Source: Amorphoplanes friuliensis DSM 7358 | GTDB taxonomy: Bacteria > Actinomycetota > Actinomycetes > Mycobacteriales > Micromonosporaceae | Length of the DNA: 64,000 nucleotides | Direction: 5' to 3' | NCBI RefSeq assembly: GCF_000494755.1 | Contig: NC_022657.1 | Span: 5,618,001 to 5,682,000 of the forward strand | Shown: positions 33,773 through 42,392 of the stretch, one piece after another | Layout of the letters: the number at the start of each line of letters is the position of its first letter | How positions within the stretch are numbered: position 1 is the first letter of the stretch | Program-made: the position numbers and the translations under genes | Notes under the pieces: generated by a model | What the model was told of the DNA's origin: nothing | Database searches by the model: none | The model's input: the letters and a program-made list of their open reading frames with translations, nothing else

Positions 33773-34912
33773 TCAGCAGCCGACGCGGGCCGTTCCGACA
33801 GCCACGTCGTCGTACCAGAGGGCGTCGGCGCCCTCGCCGTAGCTTTCCCAGCCGAGTTTGAGGTCGGACAGGGCGGGACGGTACGTGCGGTTGAGCCACT
33901 GGCCGTCGATGTCGTGCGTCGGCACACCGTCCTGGAGCAGGCCCGGCACCGACGTACCGTTCAGCCAGGTCTCCATCGTGCCGTTGCTGCCGTCGACCTT
34001 GAACTCGACGCAGTTCCACTGACCGACCGGAAGCGGCGCCGACAACGCCACGCCCGCCGGGCTCTGCTCGGGCAGGGTCGCGTCGTCCGAGGCGCGGTTC
34101 CATTGCAGGGCGCCGTTCTGGCCGCCGAAGCGCAGGTCCCGGTTGCCGTCGTTCACGTCGCGCAGGGCGACCATGGTGATGTGCGACGCGGGCAGGGCGG
34201 TGGTGTGGCGCACCCAGTAGCGCACGAACAACGCCGAAGCCCCCGCGGGCAGCAATGCGGTGTTGCGGACGAAGACGTGGTTGCAATAACCAGCCGCGCC
34301 GTCGACGCGCAAGGACGTGCTGCCGCTGTGCGTGACCGCGGTGTCGTACGCCGTCTTGCCGGCTCCGGAACAGTCCGGTGTCGTGACGGTCCAGTCGGCC
34401 TGCGTCCCCTCGAAGCCGTCACACCGGGCGCCCGCCCCGCAGCCCACCGGCGTGGGCGGCGGGGAGGTGGGCGGAACAGAAGTCGGCGGGACCGACGTTG
34501 GCGGGACCGAGGTCGGCGGCGCCTCGCCGTTGCACCGGACGCCGTTCAGCGCGAACGTCGCCGGTGCCGTGTTGGTGCCCGAGTACGACGCCTGGAAGCC
34601 GAACGACGCCGACGCACCCGTACCCAGACTCGGGTTGTACGACGGCGCGGTTGCCGTCACCGCACTGCCGGACTGGGTGACTTGCGCGTTCCAGCCGTTG
34701 CTGACCTGCTGGTTGCCCGGGAAGCTCCAGGTGACCACCCAGCCGGAGACGGGCGCGCCGTTGTTGGTCACCTTCACGTCCGCGGTGAAGCCGGTGCTCC
34801 ACTGGTTCGCCGTGTAGGTGACGTCGCAGGCGGTGGCGGCAGCGGCCGGGGTCACGGCGACGAGCACCGCGCCGATCAGCAGCGCGCCGGCCGCCGCCAG
34901 CTTGATCAGCAC
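33773..34912 (-). CDS. Secreted CBM2 protein with C-terminal lectin/polysaccharide-lyase-like domain
   Basis: 379 aa from GTG 34912, which overlaps the GH6 stop by 7 nt. The signal peptide is AAAGALLIGAVLVAVTPAAAA. A family 2 cellulose-binding module follows (about residues 28-127, framed by Cys in ACDVTYTANQWSTGF and NGVRC). A PPTSV repeat linker leads to a C-terminal beta-sandwich of about 215 aa (CDGFEGTQADWTV, GQWNCVEFKVDGSNGTMETWLNG, WYDDVAVG). That pattern resembles concanavalin-like LamG/polysaccharide-lyase folds. No catalytic pair is certain. It is co-expressed with the cellulase, so it probably binds or modifies plant cell-wall polysaccharide. Confidence 0.82.
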   Translation of the reverse strand: MLIKLAAAGALLIGAVLVAVTPAAAATACDVTYTANQWSTGFTADVKVTNNGAPVSGWVVTWSFPGNQQVSNGWNAQVTQSGSAVTATAPSYNPSLGTGASASFGFQASYSGTNTAPATFALNGVRCNGEAPPTSVPPTSVPPTSVPPTSPPPTPVGCGAGARCDGFEGTQADWTVTTPDCSGAGKTAYDTAVTHSGSTSLRVDGAAGYCNHVFVRNTALLPAGASALFVRYWVRHTTALPASHITMVALRDVNDGNRDLRFGGQNGALQWNRASDDATLPEQSPAGVALSAPLPVGQWNCVEFKVDGSNGTMETWLNGTSVPGLLQDGVPTHDIDGQWLNRTYRPALSDLKLGWESYGEGADALWYDDVAVGTARVGC

Positions 34913-36249
34913 GCGACACCGTTCAGCGTGAAGGCCGTGGGATTGGCCGGGGCGGCACCGCTGAAGCTGGCCTGGAAGCCCGTGCCGGTGCTGGCACCGG
35001 TGGCGAGGTTGCCGTTCCAGGAGGCGTTGCGCACGGTGAGGGTGCTGCCGGACTGTGACCACGTGCCGCTCCAGCCGCTGGCCAGGGTCACGTTCGACGG
35101 CACGGTGAAGGTGAGCGTCCAGGCGGTCAGCGCCGGGCCGTTGTTGGTGATCCGCACGTCGGCGGTGAACCCGTTCGACCACGCGTTGGCGGAGTAGCTG
35201 ACCGAGCAGGCGGCACCGGTGGGCGGCGGGGTCGTCGGCGGCGGGGTCGTGGCCGGCGGCGTGGACGGCGGCGGCGTGGTGGGGCCGGACGGCGGCGGCG
35301 TCACCGGGCCCGCCGCGATCGCCAGGTCGTAGGCGCGCTGCGGCACGAACTGCCCGGCGCCGGCGATGCAGCCGTCGGCCTCACCCGGCAGCTTGATCCA
35401 CAGGTACGCGTCCAGGATCGGGTCGGACACGGCGTTCGTGCTGGGGATGCCGATCGCGCGGCCCGCCGGGTCGCACCACTCGCTGCCCGCGGGACCGTTG
35501 CCGTTGCGGCTCGTGTCGATGACACCCTTGAGGCGGCTGACACCGGTCGCAGCGATGACGTTCTTGATGTACGGGATCGACTCCGCGTTGGTGCGGTAGT
35601 TCGACACGTTCACCGAGATGCCGTCGGCGCTGTTGGCGATGTCCGCGCGAACCAGCCGCGCAGCCATCTCCGACGGGGTCAGCCAGGCCGAGTGACCGGC
35701 GTCGAAGTAGACCCTGGCGGCACTCGAGGCGGCCTTGAACTTCTTGCCCGCGTACGCCATCGAGGCGTACACCTCGGCCTGCTGCGCCGCGGTCTGGCAG
35801 CTGGTCATCAGAGGCAGCACGTCGGGCTCGAGGATGATCGCGGCCGCCCGGCCCTTCAGCCCGGCGGCGACCTGGTCCACCCACTGCCGGTACGCGGTGT
35901 GGTTGGCCAGACCGCCGGAGCTGGCGCCGCTGCAGTCGCGGTTGGGGATGTTGTAGACGACCATGATCGGCGTCTTGCCGAGGGCGGCGGCCGCACCGAC
36001 GTACGCGTCGACCTCGGCAGCGACCGTCGCGGTGTTGTTCGCGGTGAACCAGCGGCCCTGGGGAACGCTGGCCACCCGGTCGCGGATCACGGCAGCACGC
36101 GAGTCACCGGGGTTCGCGGCAACCCACCTGGCCGCGCTGGTCTGCGGGTCGACGTAGTAGGGGGACTCGGCAGCGGAGGCTGTTCCGGGCCAGAGCACGG
36201 CGGTGGTGGCGACCACCACGCCGGCAGTGGCGAGGCTTCTCAAGCGCAT
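34906..36249 (-). CDS. GH6 cellulase (endoglucanase/cellobiohydrolase) with C-terminal CBM2
   Basis: 447 aa from ATG 36249, with AGGAG about 8 nt upstream. The signal peptide is RLRSLATAGVVVATTAVLWPGTASA. The GH6 catalytic domain has both family signatures: VVYNIPNRDCSGASSGG (active-site Asp) and IILEPDVLPLM (general acid Asp), plus VIDTSRNGNGP. A Pro/Thr linker then joins a Cys-bracketed CBM2. The enzyme cleaves beta-1,4-glucan with inversion, outside the cell. A perfect CebR-type operator lies 31 bp upstream. Confidence 0.93.
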   Translation of the reverse strand: MRLRSLATAGVVVATTAVLWPGTASAAESPYYVDPQTSAARWVAANPGDSRAAVIRDRVASVPQGRWFTANNTATVAAEVDAYVGAAAALGKTPIMVVYNIPNRDCSGASSGGLANHTAYRQWVDQVAAGLKGRAAAIILEPDVLPLMTSCQTAAQQAEVYASMAYAGKKFKAASSAARVYFDAGHSAWLTPSEMAARLVRADIANSADGISVNVSNYRTNAESIPYIKNVIAATGVSRLKGVIDTSRNGNGPAGSEWCDPAGRAIGIPSTNAVSDPILDAYLWIKLPGEADGCIAGAGQFVPQRAYDLAIAAGPVTPPPSGPTTPPPSTPPATTPPPTTPPPTGAACSVSYSANAWSNGFTADVRITNNGPALTAWTLTFTVPSNVTLASGWSGTWSQSGSTLTVRNASWNGNLATGASTGTGFQASFSGAAPANPTAFTLNGVAC

Positions 36250-36279
36250 TCGACAACTCCTGGGGACGGGCAGGGGACG

Positions 36280-36293
36280 TGGGAGCGCTCCCA
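36280..36293. promoter_or_regulatory. CebR/CelR-type operator (TGGGAGCGCTCCCA)
   Basis: The perfect 14-bp palindrome TGGGAGCGCTCCCA is exactly the cellobiose-responsive LacI-family (CebR/CelR) operator known from Streptomyces and Thermobifida cellulase genes. It sits 31 bp upstream of the GH6 start, so repression relieved by cellobiose is expected. Confidence 0.92.
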
Positions 36294-36399
36294 TGCATTG
36301 ACCACGGTAGTTGTAACACGGGCGAAATCTCAAGGCCGTCAGGCAGTTACGAAACTTGCGAGGACCCTGCTGCCAGGGCCGTGTGCACAGCCGAGACGG

Positions 36400-37080
36400 T
36401 CACACTGCCGGCAGCTGCTCGCCCGGGCGGACCAGCCCGCTCCGGTACGCCAGCACCACCAGTTGCGCCCGGTCCCGCACGTTGAGTTTGGTCATCGCGC
36501 GGTTCACGTGGGTCTTGGCGGTCAGCGGTGACACGTAGAGGCGTTCGGCGATGTCGTCGTTGGACAGTCCGTGGGCGACCAGCACCAGGATCTCGCGTTC
36601 GCGTTCGGTGAGGCCGTCGAGGCTCACCGGCTCCGCCGTTGCGGTCTCGGGGCGGCTCAGGAACCGGCTGACCAGCCCACGGGTGGCTTTCGGGGAGAGC
36701 AGCGCCTCACCGCCGGCCACGACGCGAATGGCGTGCAGCAGGTCGGCCGGGGCGACGCCCTTGCCCAGGAAACCGCTGGCACCGGCCTGCAGCGCGAGCA
36801 CCACGTTGTCGTCGTTCTCGAAGGTGGTGAGCACCAGGACGCGCACCCCGGCCAGGTTGTCGTCGGCGCCGATACGACGGGTGGCCTCGAGGCCGTCCAT
36901 GTGCGGCATGCGGATGTCCATCAGGATCACGTCGGCGCGGGTCCTGCGGGCCAGGTCGACCGCCTGCCGGCCGTCGGTGGCCTCGCCCACCACCTCGAAC
37001 TCCGGCTCCGAGTCGATGATCATCTTGAAGCCGGCCCGGATCAGCATCTGGTCGTCGGCCAGCAGCACGCGGATGGTCAC
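36400..37080 (-). CDS. NarL/LuxR-family response regulator
   Basis: 226 aa starting GTG 37080, overlapping the kinase stop by 4 nt. The receiver domain has the acidic pair in LLADDQ, the phosphoacceptor Asp in VILMDIRMPHMDG, the Thr of LTTF and Lys in GKGVAP. The LuxR HTH is at about 155-215 (LTEREREILVLVAHGLSNDDIAERLYVSPLTAKTHVNRAMTKL). It pairs with the histidine kinase upstream. The divergent MMPL exporter is the natural target. Confidence 0.93.
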   Translation of the reverse strand: MTIRVLLADDQMLIRAGFKMIIDSEPEFEVVGEATDGRQAVDLARRTRADVILMDIRMPHMDGLEATRRIGADDNLAGVRVLVLTTFENDDNVVLALQAGASGFLGKGVAPADLLHAIRVVAGGEALLSPKATRGLVSRFLSRPETATAEPVSLDGLTEREREILVLVAHGLSNDDIAERLYVSPLTAKTHVNRAMTKLNVRDRAQLVVLAYRSGLVRPGEQLPAV

Positions 37081-38267
37081 CGGTAGCAGCCCTTCGAGGT
37101 TGCTTCCTCGGTGGGCAGCACGGCGTGCACGCGGAACCGCCCGTCGCCGAGCGGGTCGGCGGTCACGGTGCCGCCGGCTGCCGTGGCCCGCTCCCGCATG
37201 CCGATCAGGCCGTACCCGGTGCCCGCGACCGCGTCACCGTCGCGGATCTCGTTGGTCACCTCGAGGATGACGCCGCTGGGGGCGTACTCGACGAGCAGGG
37301 TGGCGCGCCCGTCGCCGTACCGGTGGGCGTTGGTCAGGGCCTCCTGGGCGATCCTGTACGCGGCCAGATCGACCAGCGCCGGGAGCTCGCGAGGGGCACC
37401 GCGGCGCTGGTGGCGTACCGAAAAACCGGCTGCCTGCAGGGCGCCGACCAGGTCGGGGAGCCGGGCCAGGCCGGGGGCCGGCTCGGTGGTGGGCACGTCG
37501 TCGGAGTTGCGCAGGACGCCGACCACCGACTGGATCTCCCTGAGCACGGTCTCGGAGGCGTCGCGGATGTGCGCGAGCACGGGGCCGACCTGGTCCGGGC
37601 GGCGTTCCAGCACGTGGGTGGCCGCGCCGGCCTGCACGCTGATCACCGCGATGTGGTGGGCGACGACGTCGTGCAGCTCGCGGGCGATCCGCAGGCGCTC
37701 GTCGATGACCCGGCGGTGGGCCTCCTCCTCGCGGGTCTGCTCGGCCCGCCGGGCCCGCTCCTCGACCTCGGCGACATAGGCGCGGTGGGTCCGCGCGGCG
37801 TCACCCACGGCCGCGGCCATGAAGATCCACGCGAAGACGCCGAGGACGTCCGGGCGCCACCAGGTGCCCCCGGAGACGACCACCGCGGCGCCGTAGACGA
37901 CGGTCGCCGCGGCCAGCGCGCAGAACCAGCTGCTGCTGCGGCGGTCGGTGTGCGCGGCGATGGAATAGGTGATCACACCCAGGACCACGATCAGACCGGG
38001 GTTGCTGACACCTTTCACCACCGCGACCGTGGAGGCGATCGTGGCCACCCCGAGGGCGATCTTGGAATGTGAGCGCCGCAGCAGCACCGCGAGGAAGGCG
38101 ACGCCGACGACCACCATGTCACGGGCCGTCACCGGCTCGCCGGACCTGAAGACCGTCGACTTCAGCACGGCGGCGGCGAGCACCAGCGCGACCAGGACGT
38201 CGACCAGCAGCGGATGCCATGCGGTCAGCCGCCACTGCCTCATCTGAAGAACGCCGATCTGTGCCAT
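37077..38267 (-). CDS. Sensor histidine kinase of the HisKA_3 (NarX/DesK-like) type
   Basis: About 396 aa if started at ATG 38267; ATG 38243 is also possible and neither has a strong ribosome site. Five or six N-terminal membrane helices are visible (LLVDVLVALVLAAAVL, GVAFLAVLL, LIVVLGVITYSIA and others), with no large extracellular domain. A coiled linker leads to the H-box RELHDVVAHHIAVISVQAG (phospho-His) and a HATPase_c domain with LTNAHRYGDG and GTGYGLIGMRER. Lack of an extracellular sensor suggests it detects membrane stress or a membrane-soluble compound. Confidence 0.9.
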   Translation of the reverse strand: MAQIGVLQMRQWRLTAWHPLLVDVLVALVLAAAVLKSTVFRSGEPVTARDMVVVGVAFLAVLLRRSHSKIALGVATIASTVAVVKGVSNPGLIVVLGVITYSIAAHTDRRSSSWFCALAAATVVYGAAVVVSGGTWWRPDVLGVFAWIFMAAAVGDAARTHRAYVAEVEERARRAEQTREEEAHRRVIDERLRIARELHDVVAHHIAVISVQAGAATHVLERRPDQVGPVLAHIRDASETVLREIQSVVGVLRNSDDVPTTEPAPGLARLPDLVGALQAAGFSVRHQRRGAPRELPALVDLAAYRIAQEALTNAHRYGDGRATLLVEYAPSGVILEVTNEIRDGDAVAGTGYGLIGMRERATAAGGTVTADPLGDGRFRVHAVLPTEEATSKGCYR

Positions 38268-38337
38268 CACACGTGACCGTACGCGGCAGCACCCCACCGG
38301 GTCGTCGTCTCCTCGTAGTACACGGCCCGGCCGGGAA

Positions 38338-38355
38338 ATACCGCGCTGATGGTAT
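38338..38355. promoter_or_regulatory. Inverted repeat ATACC-N8-GGTAT between two-component genes and MMPL exporter
   Basis: Five-base arms ATACC (38338-38342) and GGTAT (38351-38355) lie in the 175-bp divergent region. This is a plausible LuxR-type response-regulator site, but short arms make it weak evidence. Confidence 0.3.
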
Positions 38356-38442
38356 GCGGGTGTCTACGCCGGGACGACGCGCCGGAGCGCCGTTCTGACG
38401 ATCGTTTCAAGGGTCAGCCAAACACCGACCCGGGAGCATCCG

Positions 38443-40617
38443 ATGGCCACCTACCTGTACCGGCTCGGCCGGTTCAGTTTCCGCCGGCGCAAACTGATCC
38501 TTGCGCTCTGGCTGGCCGCGCTGGCCTTACTGGGCGTCGGCGCGGCCACACTGTCGGGGCCCACGTCCGACACGTTCTCCATCCCGGGCACCGAGGCCCA
38601 GGAAGCGATGGACCTGCTCAGCGAGCGCTTCCCCGGCACTGCCGCCGACGGCGCCCAGGCCCGCGTCGTCTTCGCCGCCCCGTCCGGTGAAAAGCTCACG
38701 GACGAGGCCAACAAGGCCGCGATCGCCCAGACGGTTGCACAGCTCAAGACCGGGCCCGACGTGGCCGCGGTCAGCGATCCGCTGCAGGGCACGATCAACC
38801 AGGCCGGCACCGTCGCGTACGCCCAGGTCTCGTTCAAGGTCGCGGCGGTCGCACTGACCGAGAGCGACCGGGAGGCGCTGACCGCCGCCGCCGACACCGG
38901 CCGCGAGAGCGGGCTCGCCATCGAGATGGGCGGTGACGCGCTGGAGGAGCAGGGCGGACCGGGCAACTCCGAGATCCTCGGCATCCTGGTCGCCGCGGTG
39001 GTGCTCGTCATCACCTTCGGCTCGCTGCTGGCCGCCGGTCTGCCGCTGCTGACCGCGATCCTCGGTGTCGCCGCCGCCGTGCTGGGGATCCAGATCGCGT
39101 CCGGTTTTGTCGACCTCGGCAGCAGCACCTCGACGCTCGCGCTGATGCTCGGCATCGCCGTGGCGATCGACTATGCGCTCTTCATCGTCTCGCGCTACCG
39201 CCATGAGATCGTCGGTGGCCGTAACTACGAGGAGGCCGCCGCCCGGGCGGTCGGCACAGCCGGTTCCGCCGTCACCTTCGCCGGCCTGACGGTGATCATC
39301 GCGCTCGCGGCGCTGGCCGTGGTCAACATCCCGTTCCTCACCCAGATGGGTCTCGCGGCTGCGTTCGCCGTGGTCATCGCTGTGCTGATCGCGCTGACAC
39401 TGCTGCCCGCCCTGCTCGGCTTCTCCGGCAAGAAGATCATGGGTCGCCGCAAGGAAACCGTCTCCACCAAGCCCGCTGCCGGTCTGCGCTGGGCGCGATT
39501 TGTCACCCGGCGCCCCGTGGCCGTCCTGGTCGTCGCCGTCCTCGGTCTCCTGGTGCTGGCGATCCCCGCCCTCGACATGCGGCTCGGCCTGCCGGGCGAC
39601 AACCTCGCGAGCCCGGAGACGACCCAGCGCAAGGCGTACGACATGCTCACCGACGGCTTCGGGCCCGGCTTCAACGGGCCGTTGACCGTGGTCGTCGACG
39701 CGGCCGGCAGCCCCGACCCGAAGCAGGCCGCCACCGAGGCCGCCACCGTGATCAAGGGCCTGCCCGGTGTCGTGACGGTCAGCCCGCCCGCCTTCAACCC
39801 GGCCGGGAACACCGCGATCCTGCAGGTCATCCCGGCCAGCGCCCCGGACAGCGCGGCGACCGAGACGCTGGTGCACACCATCCGCGACCAGGACAGCTCG
39901 CTGCACCTCTCGGTCACGGGCCTCACGGCGGTGAACATCGACATGTCCGCGAAGATGGGTGCGGCGCTGCTGCCGTACCTGGCGGTGATCGTGGCTCTGG
40001 CTTTCCTGCTGCTGATGCTGCTGTTCCGGTCGGTGCTGGTGCCGCTGAAGGCGATCGGCGGCTTCCTGCTCTCGGTGGTGGCCACCTTCGGAGCCGTCGT
40101 CGCGGTCTTCCAGTGGGGCTGGTTCGGCTCGCTGCTCGGCGTCGAGCAGGCCGGACCGATCATCAGCATGCTGCCGATCTTCCTCATCGGCATCGTCTTC
40201 GGCCTGGCCATGGACTACGAGGTCTTCCTGGTCAGCCGGATGCGCGAGGAACACGTCCACGGCGCCGAACCCACCCAGGCGGTGGTCAACGGCTTCGCCC
40301 ACGGCGCCCGCGTCGTGACCGCCGCGGCGATCATCATGGTCAGCGTTTTTGCCGGCTTCATCCTCTCGCCGGAGTCGCTGATCAAGTCGATCGGCTTCGC
40401 ACTGGCGGCGGCCATCCTCTTCGACGCCTTCGTGGTCCGCATGACGATCGTCCCGGCGGTGATGACCCTGCTCGGCCGCCGCGCCTGGTGGCTGCCCGCC
40501 TGGCTCGACCGGATCCTGCCGGACATCGACGTCGAAGGCGACAAACTCCGCGAGATCCCGGCCGATCCTGAGGAACCCGCACACCAACCCTCGGATCTGG
40601 TGTCCGCCGGTCGATGA
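38443..40617 (+). CDS. MMPL-family (RND superfamily) exporter
   Basis: A 724-aa RND-type transporter with two repeats of one large external loop plus about five helices. Both proton-relay helices keep the MMPL Asp-Tyr pair: AVAIDYALFIVSRYRHE and GLAMDYEVFLVSRMREE. Actinobacterial members export lipids, siderophores or toxic compounds. The ATG at 38443 lies downstream of a divergent two-component system, which probably controls it. A strong terminator follows the gene directly, so it is monocistronic. Confidence 0.92.
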   Translation: MATYLYRLGRFSFRRRKLILALWLAALALLGVGAATLSGPTSDTFSIPGTEAQEAMDLLSERFPGTAADGAQARVVFAAPSGEKLTDEANKAAIAQTVAQLKTGPDVAAVSDPLQGTINQAGTVAYAQVSFKVAAVALTESDREALTAAADTGRESGLAIEMGGDALEEQGGPGNSEILGILVAAVVLVITFGSLLAAGLPLLTAILGVAAAVLGIQIASGFVDLGSSTSTLALMLGIAVAIDYALFIVSRYRHEIVGGRNYEEAAARAVGTAGSAVTFAGLTVIIALAALAVVNIPFLTQMGLAAAFAVVIAVLIALTLLPALLGFSGKKIMGRRKETVSTKPAAGLRWARFVTRRPVAVLVVAVLGLLVLAIPALDMRLGLPGDNLASPETTQRKAYDMLTDGFGPGFNGPLTVVVDAAGSPDPKQAATEAATVIKGLPGVVTVSPPAFNPAGNTAILQVIPASAPDSAATETLVHTIRDQDSSLHLSVTGLTAVNIDMSAKMGAALLPYLAVIVALAFLLLMLLFRSVLVPLKAIGGFLLSVVATFGAVVAVFQWGWFGSLLGVEQAGPIISMLPIFLIGIVFGLAMDYEVFLVSRMREEHVHGAEPTQAVVNGFAHGARVVTAAAIIMVSVFAGFILSPESLIKSIGFALAAAILFDAFVVRMTIVPAVMTLLGRRAWWLPAWLDRILPDIDVEGDKLREIPADPEEPAHQPSDLVSAGR

Positions 40618-40621
40618 GAAA

Positions 40622-40666
40622 GGCCCGGGCCGCCGCCCCCCGTCGGCGGCCCGGGCCCCTTTTTTT
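40622..40666 (+). terminator. Strong rho-independent terminator after MMPL gene
   Basis: Perfect 14-bp G+C arms (40622-40635, 40644-40657) with an 8-nt loop are followed by seven T (40660-40666). It lies 5 bp after the MMPL stop codon. It is the clearest canonical terminator in the window. Confidence 0.95.
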
Positions 40667-40686
40667 GGTGAACAGAGGTGACCCCC

Positions 40687-41493
40687 GTGAGCGTGGCCTC
40701 CGAGGAGCGTCCGGCGCCGCTGCGCGAACTGGCGCTGATCGCCGCGCTGTGGGTGGCGTACAGCCTGGGCCGGCTGGTGGCGGACGGGCGTGTCGACGAG
40801 GCGCTCGTCAACGCGGACCGGGTGTGGGAGATCGAACGCCTGCTGCGGTTCCCCGGCGAGACCGGACTGCAGCACCTGATCCTCCGGGCCGGCGACCTCG
40901 TCCAGGTCGCGAACAGCTACTACGCGTACGTGCACTTCCCGGCCACGATCGGCTTCCTGCTGTGGGTGTACCTGCGCCGCCCGGGCCACTACCGGGCGGT
41001 CCGCACGACCCTGGCCCTGCTCACCGGCGCCGCACTGGTGGTGCACCTGATGTTCCCGCTGGCGCCGCCCCGGATGCTCGCGGAGACCGGCCTGGTCGAC
41101 ACCGGCCACCTCTTCGGCCCCAGCGTCTACGGCACCCCCGGCACCGACGACCTCACCAACCAGTACGCGGCCATGCCGTCCCTGCACGTCGGCTGGGCCC
41201 TGCTGGTGGCGATCACCCTGATCAGGCTGACCAGTGGTCGCCGGCGGTGGCTCTGGCTGGCCCACCCGCTGCTCACGCTGCTCGTCGTCGTCGGCACCGC
41301 CAACCACTACTGGCTCGACGCGATCGTGGTGTCGGTCCTGCTCGCGGCCATCCTGCGCCTCACGACCACCGCGGAACGCCGGCCCGCTCCCCCACCGGTC
41401 CCGCACCCGCGCCGGATCCGCGGCGGCGGACCCGGCCGCCGCCCCCGCCGCGGCTCCCGCCCGAGAACCACCCGCGTCCCCGGACGCCCTTGA
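40687..41493 (+). CDS. PAP2-family membrane phosphatase/inositolphosphotransferase-like protein
   Basis: GTG 40687 is preferred over GTG 40678 because AGAGGTGA (40674-40681) then forms a ribosome site 5 nt upstream. The 268-aa protein has about six membrane helices. PAP2 signature pieces are AMPSLHVGWALL (catalytic His) and NHYWLDAIV (second His/Asp), with APPRML upstream, as in the Aur1/Ipt1-like inositolphosphotransferase branch. The C-terminal 40 residues are very Arg/Pro-rich. It likely acts on a lipid phosphate or glycosyl-phosphoinositol. Confidence 0.87.
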   Translation: MSVASEERPAPLRELALIAALWVAYSLGRLVADGRVDEALVNADRVWEIERLLRFPGETGLQHLILRAGDLVQVANSYYAYVHFPATIGFLLWVYLRRPGHYRAVRTTLALLTGAALVVHLMFPLAPPRMLAETGLVDTGHLFGPSVYGTPGTDDLTNQYAAMPSLHVGWALLVAITLIRLTSGRRRWLWLAHPLLTLLVVVGTANHYWLDAIVVSVLLAAILRLTTTAERRPAPPPVPHPRRIRGGGPGRRPRRGSRPRTTRVPGRP

Positions 41494-41553
41494 CCGGCGT
41501 CCCGCGGGTGACGACCGTGGGATGATGACGCCGACCGAGCCGGGCGGAGAAGC

Positions 41554-41976
41554 GTGATGACGAGTGCCGAACTGTGGCGTCTGCGCCGGAGCGCGGCACT
41601 GCACAGCCTGGCGGTCGTGACCTTCACCCTGCTCGCCCTGTCCGGCGCGAGCGCCGCGGCCCTGGGCCTCTACGGGCTGGCAGTGCCGTTGATCGTCACC
41701 GGCAGTGCCGGAGCCGCCGGCGCGGCGGTCATCACCATGGCCGTGTGGCGCTGGCAGGGCATCGAGCCCGGCACCGCCGTCCCTGCCGGTGTCACAGCGC
41801 AACGGACCACCCGCCTCGTGATGGCCACGGCCGCCGTCGCGGTCGTGATCTCCGGGGTGCTGCTGGCGCCGCAGGGTGTCGACCGCGGTTTTGTCATCTG
41901 GGTGGCGGCTCTGCTGGCCGCCGCACTGGCGTCGTTCGCGCTGCTCGCAGGCGAACGACCGCGCACCGCGGAATGA
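41554..41976 (+). CDS. Small four-helix membrane protein, unknown function
   Basis: 140 aa; GTG 41554 and ATG 41557 are adjacent starts, with GGAGAA just upstream. Four hydrophobic helices are visible (near residues 16-38, 43-66, 88-106, 112-132), with few charged residues and no motif I can assign. It follows the PAP2 gene by 60 bp on the same strand and may share its transcript or the local promoter. No homologous family is recognised. Confidence 0.6.
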   Translation: MMTSAELWRLRRSAALHSLAVVTFTLLALSGASAAALGLYGLAVPLIVTGSAGAAGAAVITMAVWRWQGIEPGTAVPAGVTAQRTTRLVMATAAVAVVISGVLLAPQGVDRGFVIWVAALLAAALASFALLAGERPRTAE

Positions 41977-42035
41977 CCCGGACCCGGTACCACAACGGCA
42001 GCGCTTGTCACAAAACATCACCCGCCATTGGCGGC

Positions 42036-42392
42036 CTACGAGCCCCATCGCCCGCTTGACCAACGTCCCCAGGCAACACAGCTAGCCGCACAGAACGTCG
42101 CGTTGGCGCCGAGGCAGCGACTGAACGGGCCGATCCTCATGGCGCGCGTGTCGGCGCGGCTGCGGGCACAGGCAATCGAGCCCAGCACGTAGTCCGGGAT
42201 GAAATTGATCTCGATGTCGTTGCCGCTGGGCGCCCACTGCGAGCGCCACGGCTCGAGGTGGGTGGGCAGCCCGGAGCGGCTGAAGCCCATGGGATGGTTG
42301 GCGATCACCAGTTTGTCGCTGTCTCCGGCGGCCGGGATGAACCAGCCCTCCAGCGGTACTCCGTACGCCGACGGGAAGGTGATTTCCTCGAG
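42036..42392 (-). pseudogene. Remnant of an alpha/beta hydrolase gene (5' truncated, internal deletion)
   Basis: Read from 42392 on the minus strand, the sequence gives LEEITFPSAYGVPLEGWFIP, then LVIANHPMGFSRSGLPTHLEPW and NDIEINFIPDYV. That is the unmistakable N-terminal part of a family of alpha/beta hydrolases that normally continue with LHDAGYNVL. Here the frame jumps to IGPFSRCLGANATF, which resembles the nucleophile-elbow region of the same family, and stops soon after. So about 60-80 codons are missing in the middle, the C-terminal half is gone, and a TAG directly precedes the remnant with no start codon. It abuts the remnant of a divergent regulator at 42393. Confidence 0.75.

Noticed and set aside
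38527..42063. 1178-aa open frame on the minus strand
   Set aside because: It is the antisense shadow of the MMPL and PAP2 genes, with Gln/Arg/His-rich non-protein composition.
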